The notes: generated from the sequence alone by a model not told the origin. Positions 35,349 to 46,632 are shown, counted from the first letter of the stretch. The stretch: 64,000 nt of DNA from Eggerthella timonensis (GCF_900184265.1 NZ_FXXA01000002.1:1572918-1636917); one strand, 5' to 3'. Translations and numbers: made by a program.

Positions 35349-36431
35349 ATGGCTGACAACGGCATTGAAATAGAAGGGCTCGTGTTCGAAGCGGGCGCGG
35401 GGCGAAGCGACGACTCGCTCGTCGGCGCTCGCACGCGCGCCGTGACGCCTGCGCTCACCGAGGACGACCTCGCGCTCGACCGCAGCCTGCGCCCCAAGCG
35501 CCTGGGCGACTACCTGGGCCAGACGAAGATCAAGGAGTCGCTCGCCATTCTCATCGGGGCCGCGCAGGCGCGCGGCGACGTGGTGGACCACATCCTGTTC
35601 TCGGGGCCTCCGGGCCTCGGCAAGACCACGCTCGCGGCCGTCGTGGCCAACGAGCTGGGCGCGAACATCAAGACGACGAGCGGCCCCGCCATCGAGCGCA
35701 CGGGCGATCTCGCGGCCATCCTCACGAACCTCGAAGAGGGCGACGTGCTGTTCATCGACGAGATCCATCGCTTGAACCGCATGGTGGAGGAGGTGCTCTA
35801 CCCCGCGCTCGAGGACTTCGCCCTCGACATCGTGGTGGGGAAGGGACCGGCGGCGCGTTCCATCCGCCTCGACCTGCCGCGCTTCACGCTCGTCGGCGCC
35901 ACGACGCGCACCGGGCTGTTGACGGGCCCCTTGCGCGACCGCTTCGGCATCGCGTTCCGCTTGCAGTACTACTCGCCCGAGGAGCTGGCCTCCATCGTGC
36001 GCCGCTCGGCGTCCATCCTGGACGTCGCCATCGAGGAAGACGGCGCGCTCGAGATCGCACGCCGCAGCCGCGGCACGCCGCGCTTGGCGAATCGGCTGCT
36101 CAAGCGCGTGCGCGACTGGGCGCAGGTGCGCGGCGACGGCGTCATCGACGAGGACGTGGCCGCGCAGGCGCTCAGCTTCTTCGAGGTGGACGCGCTCGGT
36201 CTGGACGCGGTGGACAATCGCATCCTCGAGCTCTTGGCCGTGCAGTTCGGCGGGCGTCCCGTGGGTCTGACCACGCTCGCGTCGGCGCTGTCGGAAGACA
36301 CCGATACGCTCGAGGACGTGTACGAGCCCTACCTCATGCAGCAGGGCCTGCTCGTGCGCACGCCGAAGGGCCGCATCTGCACCGAGCGGGCCTACGACCA
36401 CTTGGGAATCAAGGTCCCGTCATCCTCGTAA
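35349..36431 (+). CDS. ruvB: Holliday junction branch migration helicase RuvB
   Basis: Hexameric AAA+ motor that drives branch migration with RuvA. 360 residues. A 40-residue variable N-terminus is followed by [12 protein letters not shown], Walker A GPPGLGKT (86-93), Walker [10 protein letters not shown], sensor 1 GATTR and the arginine finger segment GPLRDRFGI. The C-terminal winged helix ends with [17 protein letters not shown]. 47 bases after ruvA, same operon. Confidence 0.96.
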   Translation: MADNGIEIEGLVFEAGAGRSDDSLVGARTRAVTPALTEDDLALDRSLRPKRLGDYLGQTKIKESLAILIGAAQARGDVVDHILFSGPPGLGKTTLAAVVANELGANIKTTSGPAIERTGDLAAILTNLEEGDVLFIDEIHRLNRMVEEVLYPALEDFALDIVVGKGPAARSIRLDLPRFTLVGATTRTGLLTGPLRDRFGIAFRLQYYSPEELASIVRRSASILDVAIEEDGALEIARRSRGTPRLANRLLKRVRDWAQVRGDGVIDEDVAAQALSFFEVDALGLDAVDNRILELLAVQFGGRPVGLTTLASALSEDTDTLEDVYEPYLMQQGLLVRTPKGRICTERAYDHLGIKVPSSS

Positions 36432-36474
36432 TCTCACGTGCCCGGGCTTGCCCGGGCCTTTGAAAGGAGCTCGC

Positions 36475-36975
36475 ATGCTCGAACAGGATTATCTCATGCG
36501 CATCTTGCTGCAGTTCGCGGAAGCCATCCGTCGCAGCTGGTCGCGGGCGGTGGAGGATCGCGACCCGCGCGACGCCGCCAACATGTTGGAGCGCGCCGTG
36601 GGCGACGCCACCGATATCGACGGCGCCACGCTGTTGTCGCTGTCGCCGGAGTCCATCGCGAGCGTCATGCAGGTGTCGGGGGTCGATCCGCGCGTGTCCG
36701 AGTACATCGCGCGCAGCTTGCTGCTGGCTTCGGGCTACCTGGGCGAGGCCGGCGAGCACGAGCTGGCCGCCCTGCGCGCCGAGCAGGCGCGCGCACTGGC
36801 CGTCGCCTACGACCTCGACCTGCCCGATACGCCCGAAGAGCTGGCGCTGCTGCTGGACGAGGCCGACGCGGAGCTTGCGCAGGAGGCCGATTCCACCATG
36901 GACGTGCTGGGCTACGGCACCGAGCCCATCGTCCCGTCGGCTGTGATAGAAGCGCCTCTCGACTCCGACCGATAA
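36475..36975 (+). CDS. DUF6483-family protein
   Basis: 166-residue helical cytosolic protein starting MLEQDYLMRILLQFAEAIRRS, a beginning shared by a conserved uncharacterised family (DUF6483, assigned from memory). The sequence is almost wholly helical and acidic, with TPR-like spacing in the middle (EYIARSLLLASGYLGEAGEHELAALRAEQARAL). AAAGGAGC precedes ATG 36475; a small hairpin CCCGGGC-TTG-CCCGGG occupies the leader. It follows ruvB by 43 bases but its link to recombination is unclear. No function is proposed. Confidence 0.75.
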   Translation: MLEQDYLMRILLQFAEAIRRSWSRAVEDRDPRDAANMLERAVGDATDIDGATLLSLSPESIASVMQVSGVDPRVSEYIARSLLLASGYLGEAGEHELAALRAEQARALAVAYDLDLPDTPEELALLLDEADAELAQEADSTMDVLGYGTEPIVPSAVIEAPLDSDR

Positions 36976-37058
36976 GCGCGGTCGATAACCCTCATGCAAC
37001 GGATCGGTAAAATAAGGACGAAAAAGAGAATCCCGAGCTTTTTCGGTGTCGCATAGCG

Positions 37059-37156
37059 TATAGTAAGCATGTGCCCTCGAGGTGAGGGCGAGTGTTGCGG
37101 CCATGCAGCACACAGTGTTACCTCCTCGGGGACGAGGAGAGGAAAGAGGATTTAAA
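37059..37156 (+). promoter_or_regulatory. Promoter and structured leader of the cold-shock gene
   Basis: TATAGT at 37059-37064 is a probable -10. The roughly 85-base leader holds CCTCCTCG-GGGA-CGAGGAG just upstream of the ribosome binding site, a structure that could respond to temperature as in other cold-shock genes. Confidence 0.5.
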
Positions 37157-37360
37157 ATGGCGGAAGGTACTGTTAAGTGGTTCAACCCGGAAAAGGGCTA
37201 CGGCTTCATCTCTCAGAAGGATGGCGAAGATCTCTTCGTGCATTTCTCCGAGATCAAGATGGACGGCTTCAAGACGCTTGACGAAGGTGCTGCGGTGCAG
37301 TTCGACGTCACGACCGGTCAGAATGGCAAGCTTCAGGCAAGCAACGTGACGAAGGCATAA
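37157..37360 (+). CDS. Cold-shock protein
   Basis: 67-residue single-domain OB-fold RNA chaperone of the CspA/CspB type. Both RNA-binding motifs are present: RNP-1 KGYGFI (residues 13-18) and RNP-2 LFVHF. ATG 37157 follows AAAGAGGATTTAAA. Flanked by its own promoter and a strong terminator, so it is monocistronic. Which of the Csp paralogues it is cannot be decided. Confidence 0.95.
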   Translation: MAEGTVKWFNPEKGYGFISQKDGEDLFVHFSEIKMDGFKTLDEGAAVQFDVTTGQNGKLQASNVTKA

Positions 37361-37382
37361 GCAGACTAACTATAGAATGCTG

Positions 37383-37414
37383 AAATGGCCCCGCAAACGC
37401 GGGGCCATTTTTTT
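37383..37414 (+). terminator. Strong Rho-independent terminator after the cold-shock gene
   Basis: 12-bp perfect arms (37383-37394, 37399-37410) with loop AAAC and a seven-T run overlapping the 3' arm. Confidence 0.9.
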
Positions 37415-37430
37415 GTGCTTGGGATGTCGC

Positions 37431-37512
37431 GTTCGAGCTGCGCGCATTCGCCCGAAACACACGTTACAACCTGCTGGAGCGTGTGCTTCGGGCGTGCGCG
37501 CAGCTTCGGAAC
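37431..37512. repeat. 82-bp inverted-repeat element beside queA
   Basis: Arms 37431-37463 and 37480-37512 pair over most of their 33 bases (AGCTGCGCGCA with TGCGCGCAGCT, CGCCCGAAACACACG with CGTGTGCTTCGGGCG) around a 16-base loop. It lies between the cold-shock terminator and the queA stop (minus strand). No T-run. It looks like another REP-type element. Confidence 0.7.
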
Positions 37513-37527
37513 GGCGGCTGGCCGTAC

Positions 37528-38607
37528 CTAGCAGATGAACATGGCGTCGCCGAAGGAGAGCATGCGGTAGCGCTCCTCGATGGCATGGCGGTAGGCGGCC
37601 ATGATGTGCTCGCGCGTGGAGAACGCGGACACGAGCATCATGAGCGTGGAGCGGGGCACGTGGAAGTTCGTGATGAGGGCGTCCACCACGTGGAATTGCG
37701 AGCCGGGCAAGAGGTAGAGCGACGTCGTCTCGCGATCACGCGGCGTGACTGCTCCCGTCCCGTCGTCCCAGGCGCTTTCCAGGCTTCGCACGCTCGTCGT
37801 GCCTACGGCGACGACGCGCCCGCCGCGCTCGCGCGTCTCGGCGATAGCCTCCACCGTGCGCTCGGGCACCGTGTAGTACTCGGTGTGGATGGCGTGCTGC
37901 GTCGGGTCGTCCTCGTCCACGATGCGGAACGTGTCGAGGCCCACTTCGAGCTCGACGGTCTCCCAGCGCACGCCCTGCTCGCGCAGACGCTCGATGAGCG
38001 CGGGAGTGAAGTGCAGGCCCGCGGTGGGCGCGGCGGCCGAGCTCTCGCGGCGGGAGTACACCGTCTGGTACAGCTCCTCGTCGCCGGCGTAGTCCTTGAT
38101 GTAGGGCGGCAGCGGCGTGTGGCCCACGGCATGCAGCGCCTCGTCGAGGGAGGGCAGCGGCGTGGTCAGGCGCGCGAGGCGCTCGCCTTTCTGGGCGTCG
38201 GGCAGCCAGTCGACGATCTCGGCCGACAGCGCCACCTCGCCTACGGCGTCGACGAAGTCGACGACGGCGCCCGTGCCCGGCTTCAGGCGCTTGCCGGGAC
38301 GCACGAGCACTTCCCACAACGCGCTTCGGTTCTCCGTCGGCGTGCCGTGCTGGCGCAGCAGGAACACCTCGGCCGCTCCGCCCGTGCCGCGCTTCGCGCC
38401 CAGCAGGCGGGCGGGCATGACGCGCGTCTCGTTCGCCACGAGCAGGTCGTTCGGGGTTAGGTAGTCGACGATGTCGCGGAAGACGCGATCCTCGACCTCG
38501 CCGGTGACTCGGTTCATCACGAGCAGGCGGCAGCCGTCCCGCTCGGCGGCTGGCTCCTGCGCGATGAGCTCAGGGGGCAGGTCGTAATCGAAATCAGAGG
38601 TTTTCAT
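37528..38607 (-). CDS. queA: S-adenosylmethionine:tRNA ribosyltransferase-isomerase QueA
   Basis: Builds epoxyqueuosine on tRNA by transferring and rearranging the ribosyl group of SAM. 359 residues, typical. Diagnostic blocks are MKTSDFDYDLPPELIAQEP at the N-terminus, NDLLVANETRVMPARLLG, SSAAAPTAGLHFTP and TNFHVPRSTLMMLVSAF. ATG 38607 follows GGAAGCACGC. It shares the neighbourhood with queH (39415) and tgt (41043), which supply other steps of tRNA queuosine modification; they are not in one operon. Confidence 0.96.
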   Translation of the reverse strand: MKTSDFDYDLPPELIAQEPAAERDGCRLLVMNRVTGEVEDRVFRDIVDYLTPNDLLVANETRVMPARLLGAKRGTGGAAEVFLLRQHGTPTENRSALWEVLVRPGKRLKPGTGAVVDFVDAVGEVALSAEIVDWLPDAQKGERLARLTTPLPSLDEALHAVGHTPLPPYIKDYAGDEELYQTVYSRRESSAAAPTAGLHFTPALIERLREQGVRWETVELEVGLDTFRIVDEDDPTQHAIHTEYYTVPERTVEAIAETRERGGRVVAVGTTSVRSLESAWDDGTGAVTPRDRETTSLYLLPGSQFHVVDALITNFHVPRSTLMMLVSAFSTREHIMAAYRHAIEERYRMLSFGDAMFIC

Positions 38608-38683
38608 GCGTGCTTCCTTCGTGCTTTGTGAGATCGGCGGTGCGAACTGCCTATTATAGGCCTTGTTGCCCGCCGATGGGCGC

Positions 38684-39097
38684 TTATCCGTCCCACTTCA
38701 TCTCGTACCAGCATTCCAGGGACAATCCCGGCACGCGCTTGAACTCGTCCACGTTGTTCGTTACGAGGACGGCGTTGTTTGCGAGCGCGGTTGCGGCGAT
38801 GAAGAGATCGTTGTGGCCGATCTTCTTCCCGCTCCGCTCAAGAAGCGCGCGAATCCGGCCGTATTCGCGCGCGCAATCGGAGTCGAACGGCAGCACGTCG
38901 AAGGGGAGCGTGAATTCGTCGACGAGCCAACGCGCCCTCTCCGGTCGAGAGCTTTTCTCCACGCCGACGAGCAGCTCGCCTTCCACGATGGCTGGAATTT
39001 TGAACAGGCGCGGGTCGCTGTTTCGCATAAGATCGTAGGCGTAAGGCAACCGTCCTCGCAAGAAGTCGATGCAGATGCAGCTATCGAGCAGGTACAT
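38684..39097 (-). CDS. PIN-domain (VapC-like) toxin
   Basis: 137-residue PIN nuclease. MYLLDSCICIDFLRG holds the first acidic residue (D5) and D11; the second acidic site is the Glu in AIVEGELLVGVEKS; the third is in KIGHNDLFIAATAL and the last in VTNNVDEFKRV. This is the canonical VapC pattern. It starts at ATG 39097, only two bases after the antitoxin stop. Predicted to cleave RNA when freed from the antitoxin. Confidence 0.88.
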   Translation of the reverse strand: MYLLDSCICIDFLRGRLPYAYDLMRNSDPRLFKIPAIVEGELLVGVEKSSRPERARWLVDEFTLPFDVLPFDSDCAREYGRIRALLERSGKKIGHNDLFIAATALANNAVLVTNNVDEFKRVPGLSLECWYEMKWDG

Positions 39098-39099
39098 CG

Positions 39100-39339
39100 C
39101 TACGCCAGCTCCAGAGCGGGAATGGGATCGAGATCGAAAGGCTCGTCTGGCGGCTCGACCAGCACGCCGTCCTCGCAAGCGCTGTACAGGTTGAAGAACC
39201 CGTGCGGCCAACGGTTGTTCTCAGCGTGGTCCTTGAGCACGCCCGCCACGAACTTCGAGAGCGTCTTCCCCTCGCGCGAGGCGTCCTGGCGCAAGCCTTC
39301 CATCATGGGATCGTCCAAATACAGGGAAAGCTGGGGCAT
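39100..39339 (-). CDS. Ribbon-helix-helix antitoxin of the PIN toxin
   Basis: 79-residue antitoxin. MPQLSLYLDDPMMEGLRQDA then GKTLSKFVAGVLKDH is a ribbon-helix-helix DNA-binding domain; the acidic C-terminus (EPPDEPFDLDPIP) should neutralise the toxin. ATG 39339 follows AAGGAGCGACG, and the promoter region upstream carries a perfect palindrome (39370-39385). Confidence 0.82.
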   Translation of the reverse strand: MPQLSLYLDDPMMEGLRQDASREGKTLSKFVAGVLKDHAENNRWPHGFFNLYSACEDGVLVEPPDEPFDLDPIPALELA

Positions 39340-39369
39340 CGTCGCTCCTTCCGTCGAACAGGCTATCAC

Positions 39370-39390
39370 TATACTTGGAAGTATACTTGG
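39370..39390 (-). promoter_or_regulatory. Operator of the VapBC-like module
   Basis: TATACTT-GG-AAGTATA (39370-39385) is a perfect palindrome, and TATACTTGG recurs at 39382-39390, 12 bases from the first copy. Such sites over the promoter suit autorepression by the antitoxin. Confidence 0.6.
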
Positions 39391-39414
39391 TTCGACGGTA
39401 GAATGCAAGCACGC

Positions 39415-40152
39415 CTACCCCTCGTCGCGCTCCTGGTCGCGCAGCGCCTTCAGCACGGCGCGCTTGCGGGCCTGCTTGGCGTCGTAGGCGGCGCGCTCGG
39501 CCTTCCGGGCGATCCGCTCGGCTTCGGCGGCGGCACGCTCGGCGGCATGGAGGGCGGCTTCCGCCTTACGGGCCGCCGCTCGCTCGGCCTTGCGCTCGGC
39601 TCGCTCGGCGGCGGCCTCGGCGTCCGAGAAGCGGCAGCCGCAGTAGTTCTGGCGGTACATTCTTAAGCTCCGGCTGCGGTGCGTGGCCTCGTCGTAGAAC
39701 GGGCGGTAATCCTCGAACAGCGGCAGCACGCCTGCGGCGGAGGCTGCGCGCTCCAGCTCCTCGCGGATGACGTCGGTGTATTGGTAGGGGCTCACCGAAA
39801 GCGTGGTGCCCACCGCGTCGAATCCCTGCTCGGCGGCGAGCGCGGCGGCCTCTTCGAAGCGCAGGCGGTAGCACGCGCGGCAGCGCGCCTCGCGGCGGAC
39901 GGGGTCGTGCGCCGCCTCGCCGACGCGTCCCGCGCATGCCTCCCAGGCGTCCGGGTCGTAAGCGCCCTCCACCACGGGCACCTGCTCGCCTGCGGCCCAA
40001 GCGCGCAGCGTGGTCAGACGGCGCGCGTACTCGTCGGCAGGCGCGATGTTCGAATTGAGATAGGCGATGGTCAGGTCGTGCCCGGCCGCGCGCAGCAGGC
40101 GCACGGGTTCGAGCGAGCACGGTCCGCAGCAGGCATGAAGCAGTAATTTCAT
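39415..40152 (-). CDS. queH: Epoxyqueuosine reductase QueH with Ala-rich C-terminal tail
   Basis: Reduces epoxyqueuosine to queuosine in tRNA, replacing the cobalamin enzyme QueG. 245 residues. Cysteine motifs of the family are LLHACCGPC at the N-terminus, RCRACYRLR near 91-99 and QNYCGC near 168-173. The last 70 residues (AERAERKAERAAARK... onwards) form a repetitive Ala/Arg/Glu coiled coil not needed by the family. ATG 40152 follows GGAGCGTGG. It diverges from the HAD gene. Confidence 0.9.
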   Translation of the reverse strand: MKLLLHACCGPCSLEPVRLLRAAGHDLTIAYLNSNIAPADEYARRLTTLRAWAAGEQVPVVEGAYDPDAWEACAGRVGEAAHDPVRREARCRACYRLRFEEAAALAAEQGFDAVGTTLSVSPYQYTDVIREELERAASAAGVLPLFEDYRPFYDEATHRSRSLRMYRQNYCGCRFSDAEAAAERAERKAERAAARKAEAALHAAERAAAEAERIARKAERAAYDAKQARKRAVLKALRDQERDEG

Positions 40153-40182
40153 CGGGTTTCCACGCTCCTTCGCAACGTGACG

Positions 40183-40188
40183 TATACT
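40183..40188 (+). promoter_or_regulatory. Candidate -10 for the HAD-tgt genes
   Basis: TATACT in the 79-base divergent gap. The surrounding GTATAC is palindromic and could also serve queH on the other strand. Confidence 0.4.
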
Positions 40189-40231
40189 ACCATGCTTGCA
40201 AGCGTATTCATCGAATCAAAGGATCGACGCC

Positions 40232-42188
<1,957 letters not shown>

Positions 42189-42376
42189 AGAAGCGCGCGG
42201 GCGGGCATCATCCCTGACCAACGTCGTAACCTAACCGTAGGGATTAGCCCTGATCTTTTCGGCACCCTTCCTTTCGCATTCTCCTGCGTTGTGGCACAAT
42301 GGGACAGTTACCGTGCGCCGGGCCGCGAGCCCGCGCATGACGCACGCGAGAGAAGCTCAACGAGGGAGAACGTCAC

Positions 42377-45097
42377 ATGGCGGCAACGCAGAGGACGAAG
42401 AAGAAACCCGCCCGGCCCACCGACCGGCGCAACATCTGGCTGCTCATCATCACGACCCTGCTGGTGCTGGGTTCCGTCTTCATGTTCACGCCGCCCCAGG
42501 AGAAGATCAACCAGGGCCTCGACATCCAGGGCGGCCTGTCGGTCGTGCTCACGGCGAAGGGCGCCGACGGGGCTGCCGTGTCGAACGACGACATGGAGAA
42601 GAGCCGCGCCATCATCGAGAGCCGCGTGAACGCGCTGGGCGCCTCGGAGGCCGTGGTGCAGGTGCAGGGCACCGACCAGATCCTCGTGCAGATCCCCGGC
42701 CTCACCAACACCGAGGACGCGCTCAACACCATCGGCAAGACCGGCAAGCTCGAATTCGCGCGCCTCGACTCGTTCACCGACGAGGACGTGAAGACGAAGA
42801 TCGAGAACGGCGAGTACGCCGGCGAGGGGACCGTGTCCGACGATTTGGGCGTGCTCACGCTGCCGTCGGGCGAGACGCAGCACCTCACGGTGGAAGACGG
42901 CACGTACACGCCCATCGTCACCGGCGCGAACATTTCGAAGGTCGACATCGGCAAGGCGTCCGAGACGTCCACCGACTACGCCGTGAACATCACGCTCGAC
43001 TCGGCCGGCGCGCAGGCGTTCGCCGACGCCACGAAGGAGCTTGCGCCCACGAAGGGCAAGATCGTCATCATCCTGGACAACGAGGTGCAGTCGGCTCCCG
43101 CCGTCCAGTCCGAGATCCCCGACGGCAACGTGCAGATCACCGGAGGCTATTCGCTCGACGAGGCCAAGGCGCTGCAGACCGTGCTCGAGAGCGGTTCGTT
43201 GCCCGTGAGCTTCGAGTACGCCCAGAGCCAGACCGTCGGTCCGACGCTCGGCCAGGACGCGCTGGCTTCCGGCGTGCTGGTGGCGCTCATCGGCCTTGCG
43301 GTGGTCATGCTGTACCTGCTGTTCTTCTATCGCGGCCTCGGCGCCATCACCGCGGCCGCGATGATCGTGTTCGCGGTGCTGTACCTGGGCATCCTGGCCA
43401 CGCTGTCGTCGTTCGGGTTGTTCAGCTTGTCGCTCGCCGGCATCGCCGGCATCGTGCTGACCATCGGCATGGCAGCCGACTCGTCCATCCTCACCATGGA
43501 GCGCTTCCGCGAGGAGATTCGCATGGGGCGCAGCGTCCGCGCCGCGTCCGTGACGGGCGTAAGGCACGCCATCGTGACGTCGGTGGACGCCGACCTCGTG
43601 ACGCTCGTGTCGGCGTTGTCGCTGTTCTTCCTGGCCAGCGCCTCGGTCAAGGGCTTCGGCCTGACGCTGGCGCTGGGCATCGTGTGCGACATCGCCATGA
43701 TGCTGCTGTTCAAGGCGCCGCTCATCCGCGTGCTGGCGCCCAAGGTCATCGCGCGGCACCCGGGCTTCTGGGGCATCAAGGACAGCTTGGCCGCGTCCGA
43801 GGACTACGCGGCGCTCGCCGCCGCCGAAGGCACGAGCGTGGCTGCGGCCGAGGCCGGCGAGGCCATCAACCCGGCCGAGTCCGAGGAGGCCGCCGAGCGC
43901 CGCGAGGGCGCTGCCGGCGAGGCGGCCGCGAAGGCGGCGCGCAAGCCGCGCGGCAAGTTCATCAAGCACGACATCAACTTCCTCGGCTACCGCCGCGTGT
44001 TCCTCGGCGTGGCCGCCGTGCTCGTGTGCGTGTCGCTGGCCATCGTGGGCGTCAAGGGCCTGAACTTCGGCATCGAGTTCGTGGGCGGCACGTCGGTGTC
44101 GTTCCACGGCACGGGCGACGTGACCACCGAGCAGATGCGCACCGCGTTCGACCAGGCGGGCGAGCCCGATGCGGTCGTGCAGACGACGAACGCCGACGGC
44201 GACGAGGGTTTCCTCGTGCGCACCACCACCACGAGCGCCGAAGAGGCCACGCAGCGCGCCAACCAGGTGGCCGACGCGCTCGGTCTCGATACCGACAGCT
44301 TCGAGGTGACCACCATCGGGCCCGACTGGGGCGCCAGCGTCATCCAATCGTCGCTCATCGCGTTCCTCGTGTCCATCGTGCTCATCATCATCTACATCGC
44401 CATCCGCTTCGAATACAAGATGGGCGTCACCGCCATCGTGGCGCTGCTGCACGACCTCGTGCTGGTCATGGGCGTGTACGCGCTCGTCGGCCGCGAGGTG
44501 AACCCGAACACCATCGCCGCGCTGCTCACCATTTTGGGCTACTCGCTGTACGATACGGTGGTCGTGTTCCACCGCATCAACGACAACATGCAGTCCGACG
44601 ACATCAAGTGCACGTTCATGACGATGGCGAACCACTCCATCAACCAGGTGCTCGTGCGCACCATCAACACGACGCTCACCTCGCTCATCCCCGTGCTCGC
44701 CATGCTGCTGTTCGGCGGCGAAACGCTCAAGGACTTCGCGTTCGCCATGGTCATCGGCCTCGTGTGCGGCTCGTACTCGTCCATCGCGGTGGCGTCGCCC
44801 TTGTACGCGATGTGGAAGACGCGCGAGCCGCGCTACCAGAAGCTCGTGAAGAAGTTCGGGCCTGAGGTGGGCCGCTTCGAGTTCGGCAACCCGAACGCGA
44901 TGGCGACGGCGCTCGCGGGCAAGAAGGCCGTGAAGGCGTCGGTTGCCCCGAAAGCCGCTGCAACGGCGAAGGCGGCGTCCCCGGCGGCCAGCGCCGCGAC
45001 GGAGAGCCAGCACGAGGAGCCGCACGGCGCGACCGCCGCGAAGAGCGCGCCGAAGCCCCCGAAGGGCAAGCGCAAGAAGCGCCCCGACAAGAAGTAA
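42377..45097 (+). CDS. secDF: Fused protein translocase subunit SecDF
   Basis: Proton-driven membrane protein that helps pull exported proteins through SecYEG. 906 residues as a SecD-SecF fusion. SecD part (1-455): motif GLDIQGGLSVVL near 47-58, periplasmic P1 domain, and helices from YAQSQTVGPTLGQDALASG to FKAPLIRVLAPKV. A linker of about 70 Ala/Glu-rich residues (470-535) joins SecF, which starts INFLGYRRVFLG and has GIEFVGGTSVSFHG, then five more helices ending RVKF-type tail. A Lys/Pro/Ala-rich C-terminus follows. ATG 42377 follows AGGGAGAACGTC. Separate secD/secF is common, so the fusion is notable but known. Confidence 0.94.
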   Translation: MAATQRTKKKPARPTDRRNIWLLIITTLLVLGSVFMFTPPQEKINQGLDIQGGLSVVLTAKGADGAAVSNDDMEKSRAIIESRVNALGASEAVVQVQGTDQILVQIPGLTNTEDALNTIGKTGKLEFARLDSFTDEDVKTKIENGEYAGEGTVSDDLGVLTLPSGETQHLTVEDGTYTPIVTGANISKVDIGKASETSTDYAVNITLDSAGAQAFADATKELAPTKGKIVIILDNEVQSAPAVQSEIPDGNVQITGGYSLDEAKALQTVLESGSLPVSFEYAQSQTVGPTLGQDALASGVLVALIGLAVVMLYLLFFYRGLGAITAAAMIVFAVLYLGILATLSSFGLFSLSLAGIAGIVLTIGMAADSSILTMERFREEIRMGRSVRAASVTGVRHAIVTSVDADLVTLVSALSLFFLASASVKGFGLTLALGIVCDIAMMLLFKAPLIRVLAPKVIARHPGFWGIKDSLAASEDYAALAAAEGTSVAAAEAGEAINPAESEEAAERREGAAGEAAAKAARKPRGKFIKHDINFLGYRRVFLGVAAVLVCVSLAIVGVKGLNFGIEFVGGTSVSFHGTGDVTTEQMRTAFDQAGEPDAVVQTTNADGDEGFLVRTTTTSAEEATQRANQVADALGLDTDSFEVTTIGPDWGASVIQSSLIAFLVSIVLIIIYIAIRFEYKMGVTAIVALLHDLVLVMGVYALVGREVNPNTIAALLTILGYSLYDTVVVFHRINDNMQSDDIKCTFMTMANHSINQVLVRTINTTLTSLIPVLAMLLFGGETLKDFAFAMVIGLVCGSYSSIAVASPLYAMWKTREPRYQKLVKKFGPEVGRFEFGNPNAMATALAGKKAVKASVAPKAAATAKAASPAASAATESQHEEPHGATAAKSAPKPPKGKRKKRPDKK

Positions 45098-45100
45098 CGC

Positions 45101-45134
45101 CAACGGCCCCGGGCATCCGGGGCCGTTGCTTTTT
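45101..45134. terminator. Terminator between secDF and the converging LuxR gene
   Basis: 10-bp arms CAACGGCCCC / GGGGCCGTTG (45101-45110, 45119-45128) followed by CTTTTTA on the plus strand. Confidence 0.85.
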
Positions 45135-46563
45135 ATCGCTCGAACAACTCGAACAGTTCCTCGCGGCTGTGCACCCCGAGCTTCTTGTACACGTGGCGGA
45201 TATGGGACTTCGCCGTGCCGTTGGCAATGGTCATCTCGGTCGCGATCTCGCTGGCGGTTTTCTGCCTCAGCAGCAGCTCGAGCACCTCGTGCTCGCGGTT
45301 GCCGAGGTTGCAGCGCGCGGACACCTGCGCCAGGCGCGCAGCCTGCTCGTCGCTCAGACCGTTCTTCTCGTGCGGCCGGTCGGGGTCGAACAGGGCGATC
45401 AGCTGCTTGGGCATGAACCCGTTGCGGATGCAGAGGAACATGGCCATAAGCACCGCGAGCACCGACGTCAGCACGACGGTGTCGTGCGCGAGCGCCGGGC
45501 CGAGCATTGCCCCCGCCGCGACGGCCCTGCCGACGATGCACCCGCCGAAGTAGCCCAACATGAGCAACGAGAACGCCCGGTAGGCGTGCGCGTCGGTCTT
45601 TTCGGTGATGGCGCACAGGAGCACGACCGCATAGGCGAGGAACAGCAGGATGCCGATGAGGGCGAGGTCGAACGTGACCACAGGGTTGAGATCCAGAAAC
45701 GAGGCCGACAGCGTGGCGGTCACGATGATGGGGACGGCGACGTTGAGCAGCGACAGGGCGGTGAGCCGCTTGAAGGAGAGCATGAGCACGCTGACCAGCA
45801 AGAAGGGGATAAGGATGACGATGGCCGAGAACGCAAGGGAGAAGTGCTCGAGGCCGGCGAAAGACAGCGACACCATGAAAGCGTAGCTGAACAGGAACGT
45901 GCCGACGATGATGTGGGCGGGCGTGTGCCCCTCGGAGGCCAACGAAGCCTGATCGAGACGGGATCCTCGCAGCAGGCGCATGCGCTTCGTCAGCGCGTAG
46001 GCGCTCATGCCCAGCAACGCCGCGAGGCTGCATGCCACCCGCGGCGTGTCCATGCCCACGATGAACCACAGCATGATCGAACCGACCAGCGCCGAGAACA
46101 CGACGTTCCAAATGACGGCGGCCGCGCTGTGGTGCGCGTACACCCACAGCCAGCATACGGCCACGACGGAAAGGTAGATGCCGAACAAGCCGCCCCCGAC
46201 CAGGGCGATCAGCAGAGGAGAGAGGTACGACAGGGCGGGAAAGAGCGCGAGCGCGAGGATGCTGGCCAGCACGCAGGCGCTTGAAACCCAGATGACGGCG
46301 GGTTGTGCGAACGCGGGTCGATCGCGCTTGGAGAAGATGAGCAGCACGATCGAGGTGAGCGCGCCGAACAGGCATGCCACGTCGGAGAACGACAACGTCT
46401 CGGGCGAGGTGTGGGCGAGCGCGGGGGTATAGTGCGTGTACGATACGAGTGCGATAGTGCACGACGTCCCGACGAACAGCCCGTCCGCCGCGATGTTCTC
46501 CCGCGTGCTCACCAAGGCGCTTCGCAGCTTCGCGATGGCGCTCGAACGTCGCTCGCTCCCCAT
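45133..46563 (-). CDS. Membrane LuxR-family regulator (about 12 helices plus HTH)
   Basis: 476-residue regulator with a membrane sensor and cytosolic DNA-binding domain. About 12 hydrophobic segments fill residues 40-400; the C-terminal LuxR helix-turn-helix is at about 412-470 (CNLGNREHEVLELLLRQKTASEIATEMTIANGTAKSHIRHVYKKLGVHSREELFELF). This architecture is a large expanded family in Eggerthella and relatives, each usually beside a reductase or transporter. ATG 46563 follows GGAGGGGAGTGCAT. It diverges from the flavoprotein reductase at 46806, its likely target; a palindrome at 46633-46654 is the probable binding site. Confidence 0.88.
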   Translation of the reverse strand: MGSERRSSAIAKLRSALVSTRENIAADGLFVGTSCTIALVSYTHYTPALAHTSPETLSFSDVACLFGALTSIVLLIFSKRDRPAFAQPAVIWVSSACVLASILALALFPALSYLSPLLIALVGGGLFGIYLSVVAVCWLWVYAHHSAAAVIWNVVFSALVGSIMLWFIVGMDTPRVACSLAALLGMSAYALTKRMRLLRGSRLDQASLASEGHTPAHIIVGTFLFSYAFMVSLSFAGLEHFSLAFSAIVILIPFLLVSVLMLSFKRLTALSLLNVAVPIIVTATLSASFLDLNPVVTFDLALIGILLFLAYAVVLLCAITEKTDAHAYRAFSLLMLGYFGGCIVGRAVAAGAMLGPALAHDTVVLTSVLAVLMAMFLCIRNGFMPKQLIALFDPDRPHEKNGLSDEQAARLAQVSARCNLGNREHEVLELLLRQKTASEIATEMTIANGTAKSHIRHVYKKLGVHSREELFELFER

Positions 46564-46632
46564 ATGCACTCCCCTCCAGAAGCTTTCTTCACGACGATAT
46601 CCCATCGTGCGCGATTCAGCTAGGGATAAAGC

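Noticed and set aside
42308-46462. Long minus-strand frame opposite secDF
   Set aside because: Composition and His/Arg/Glu richness are those of an antisense shadow; SecDF on the plus strand is unmistakable.
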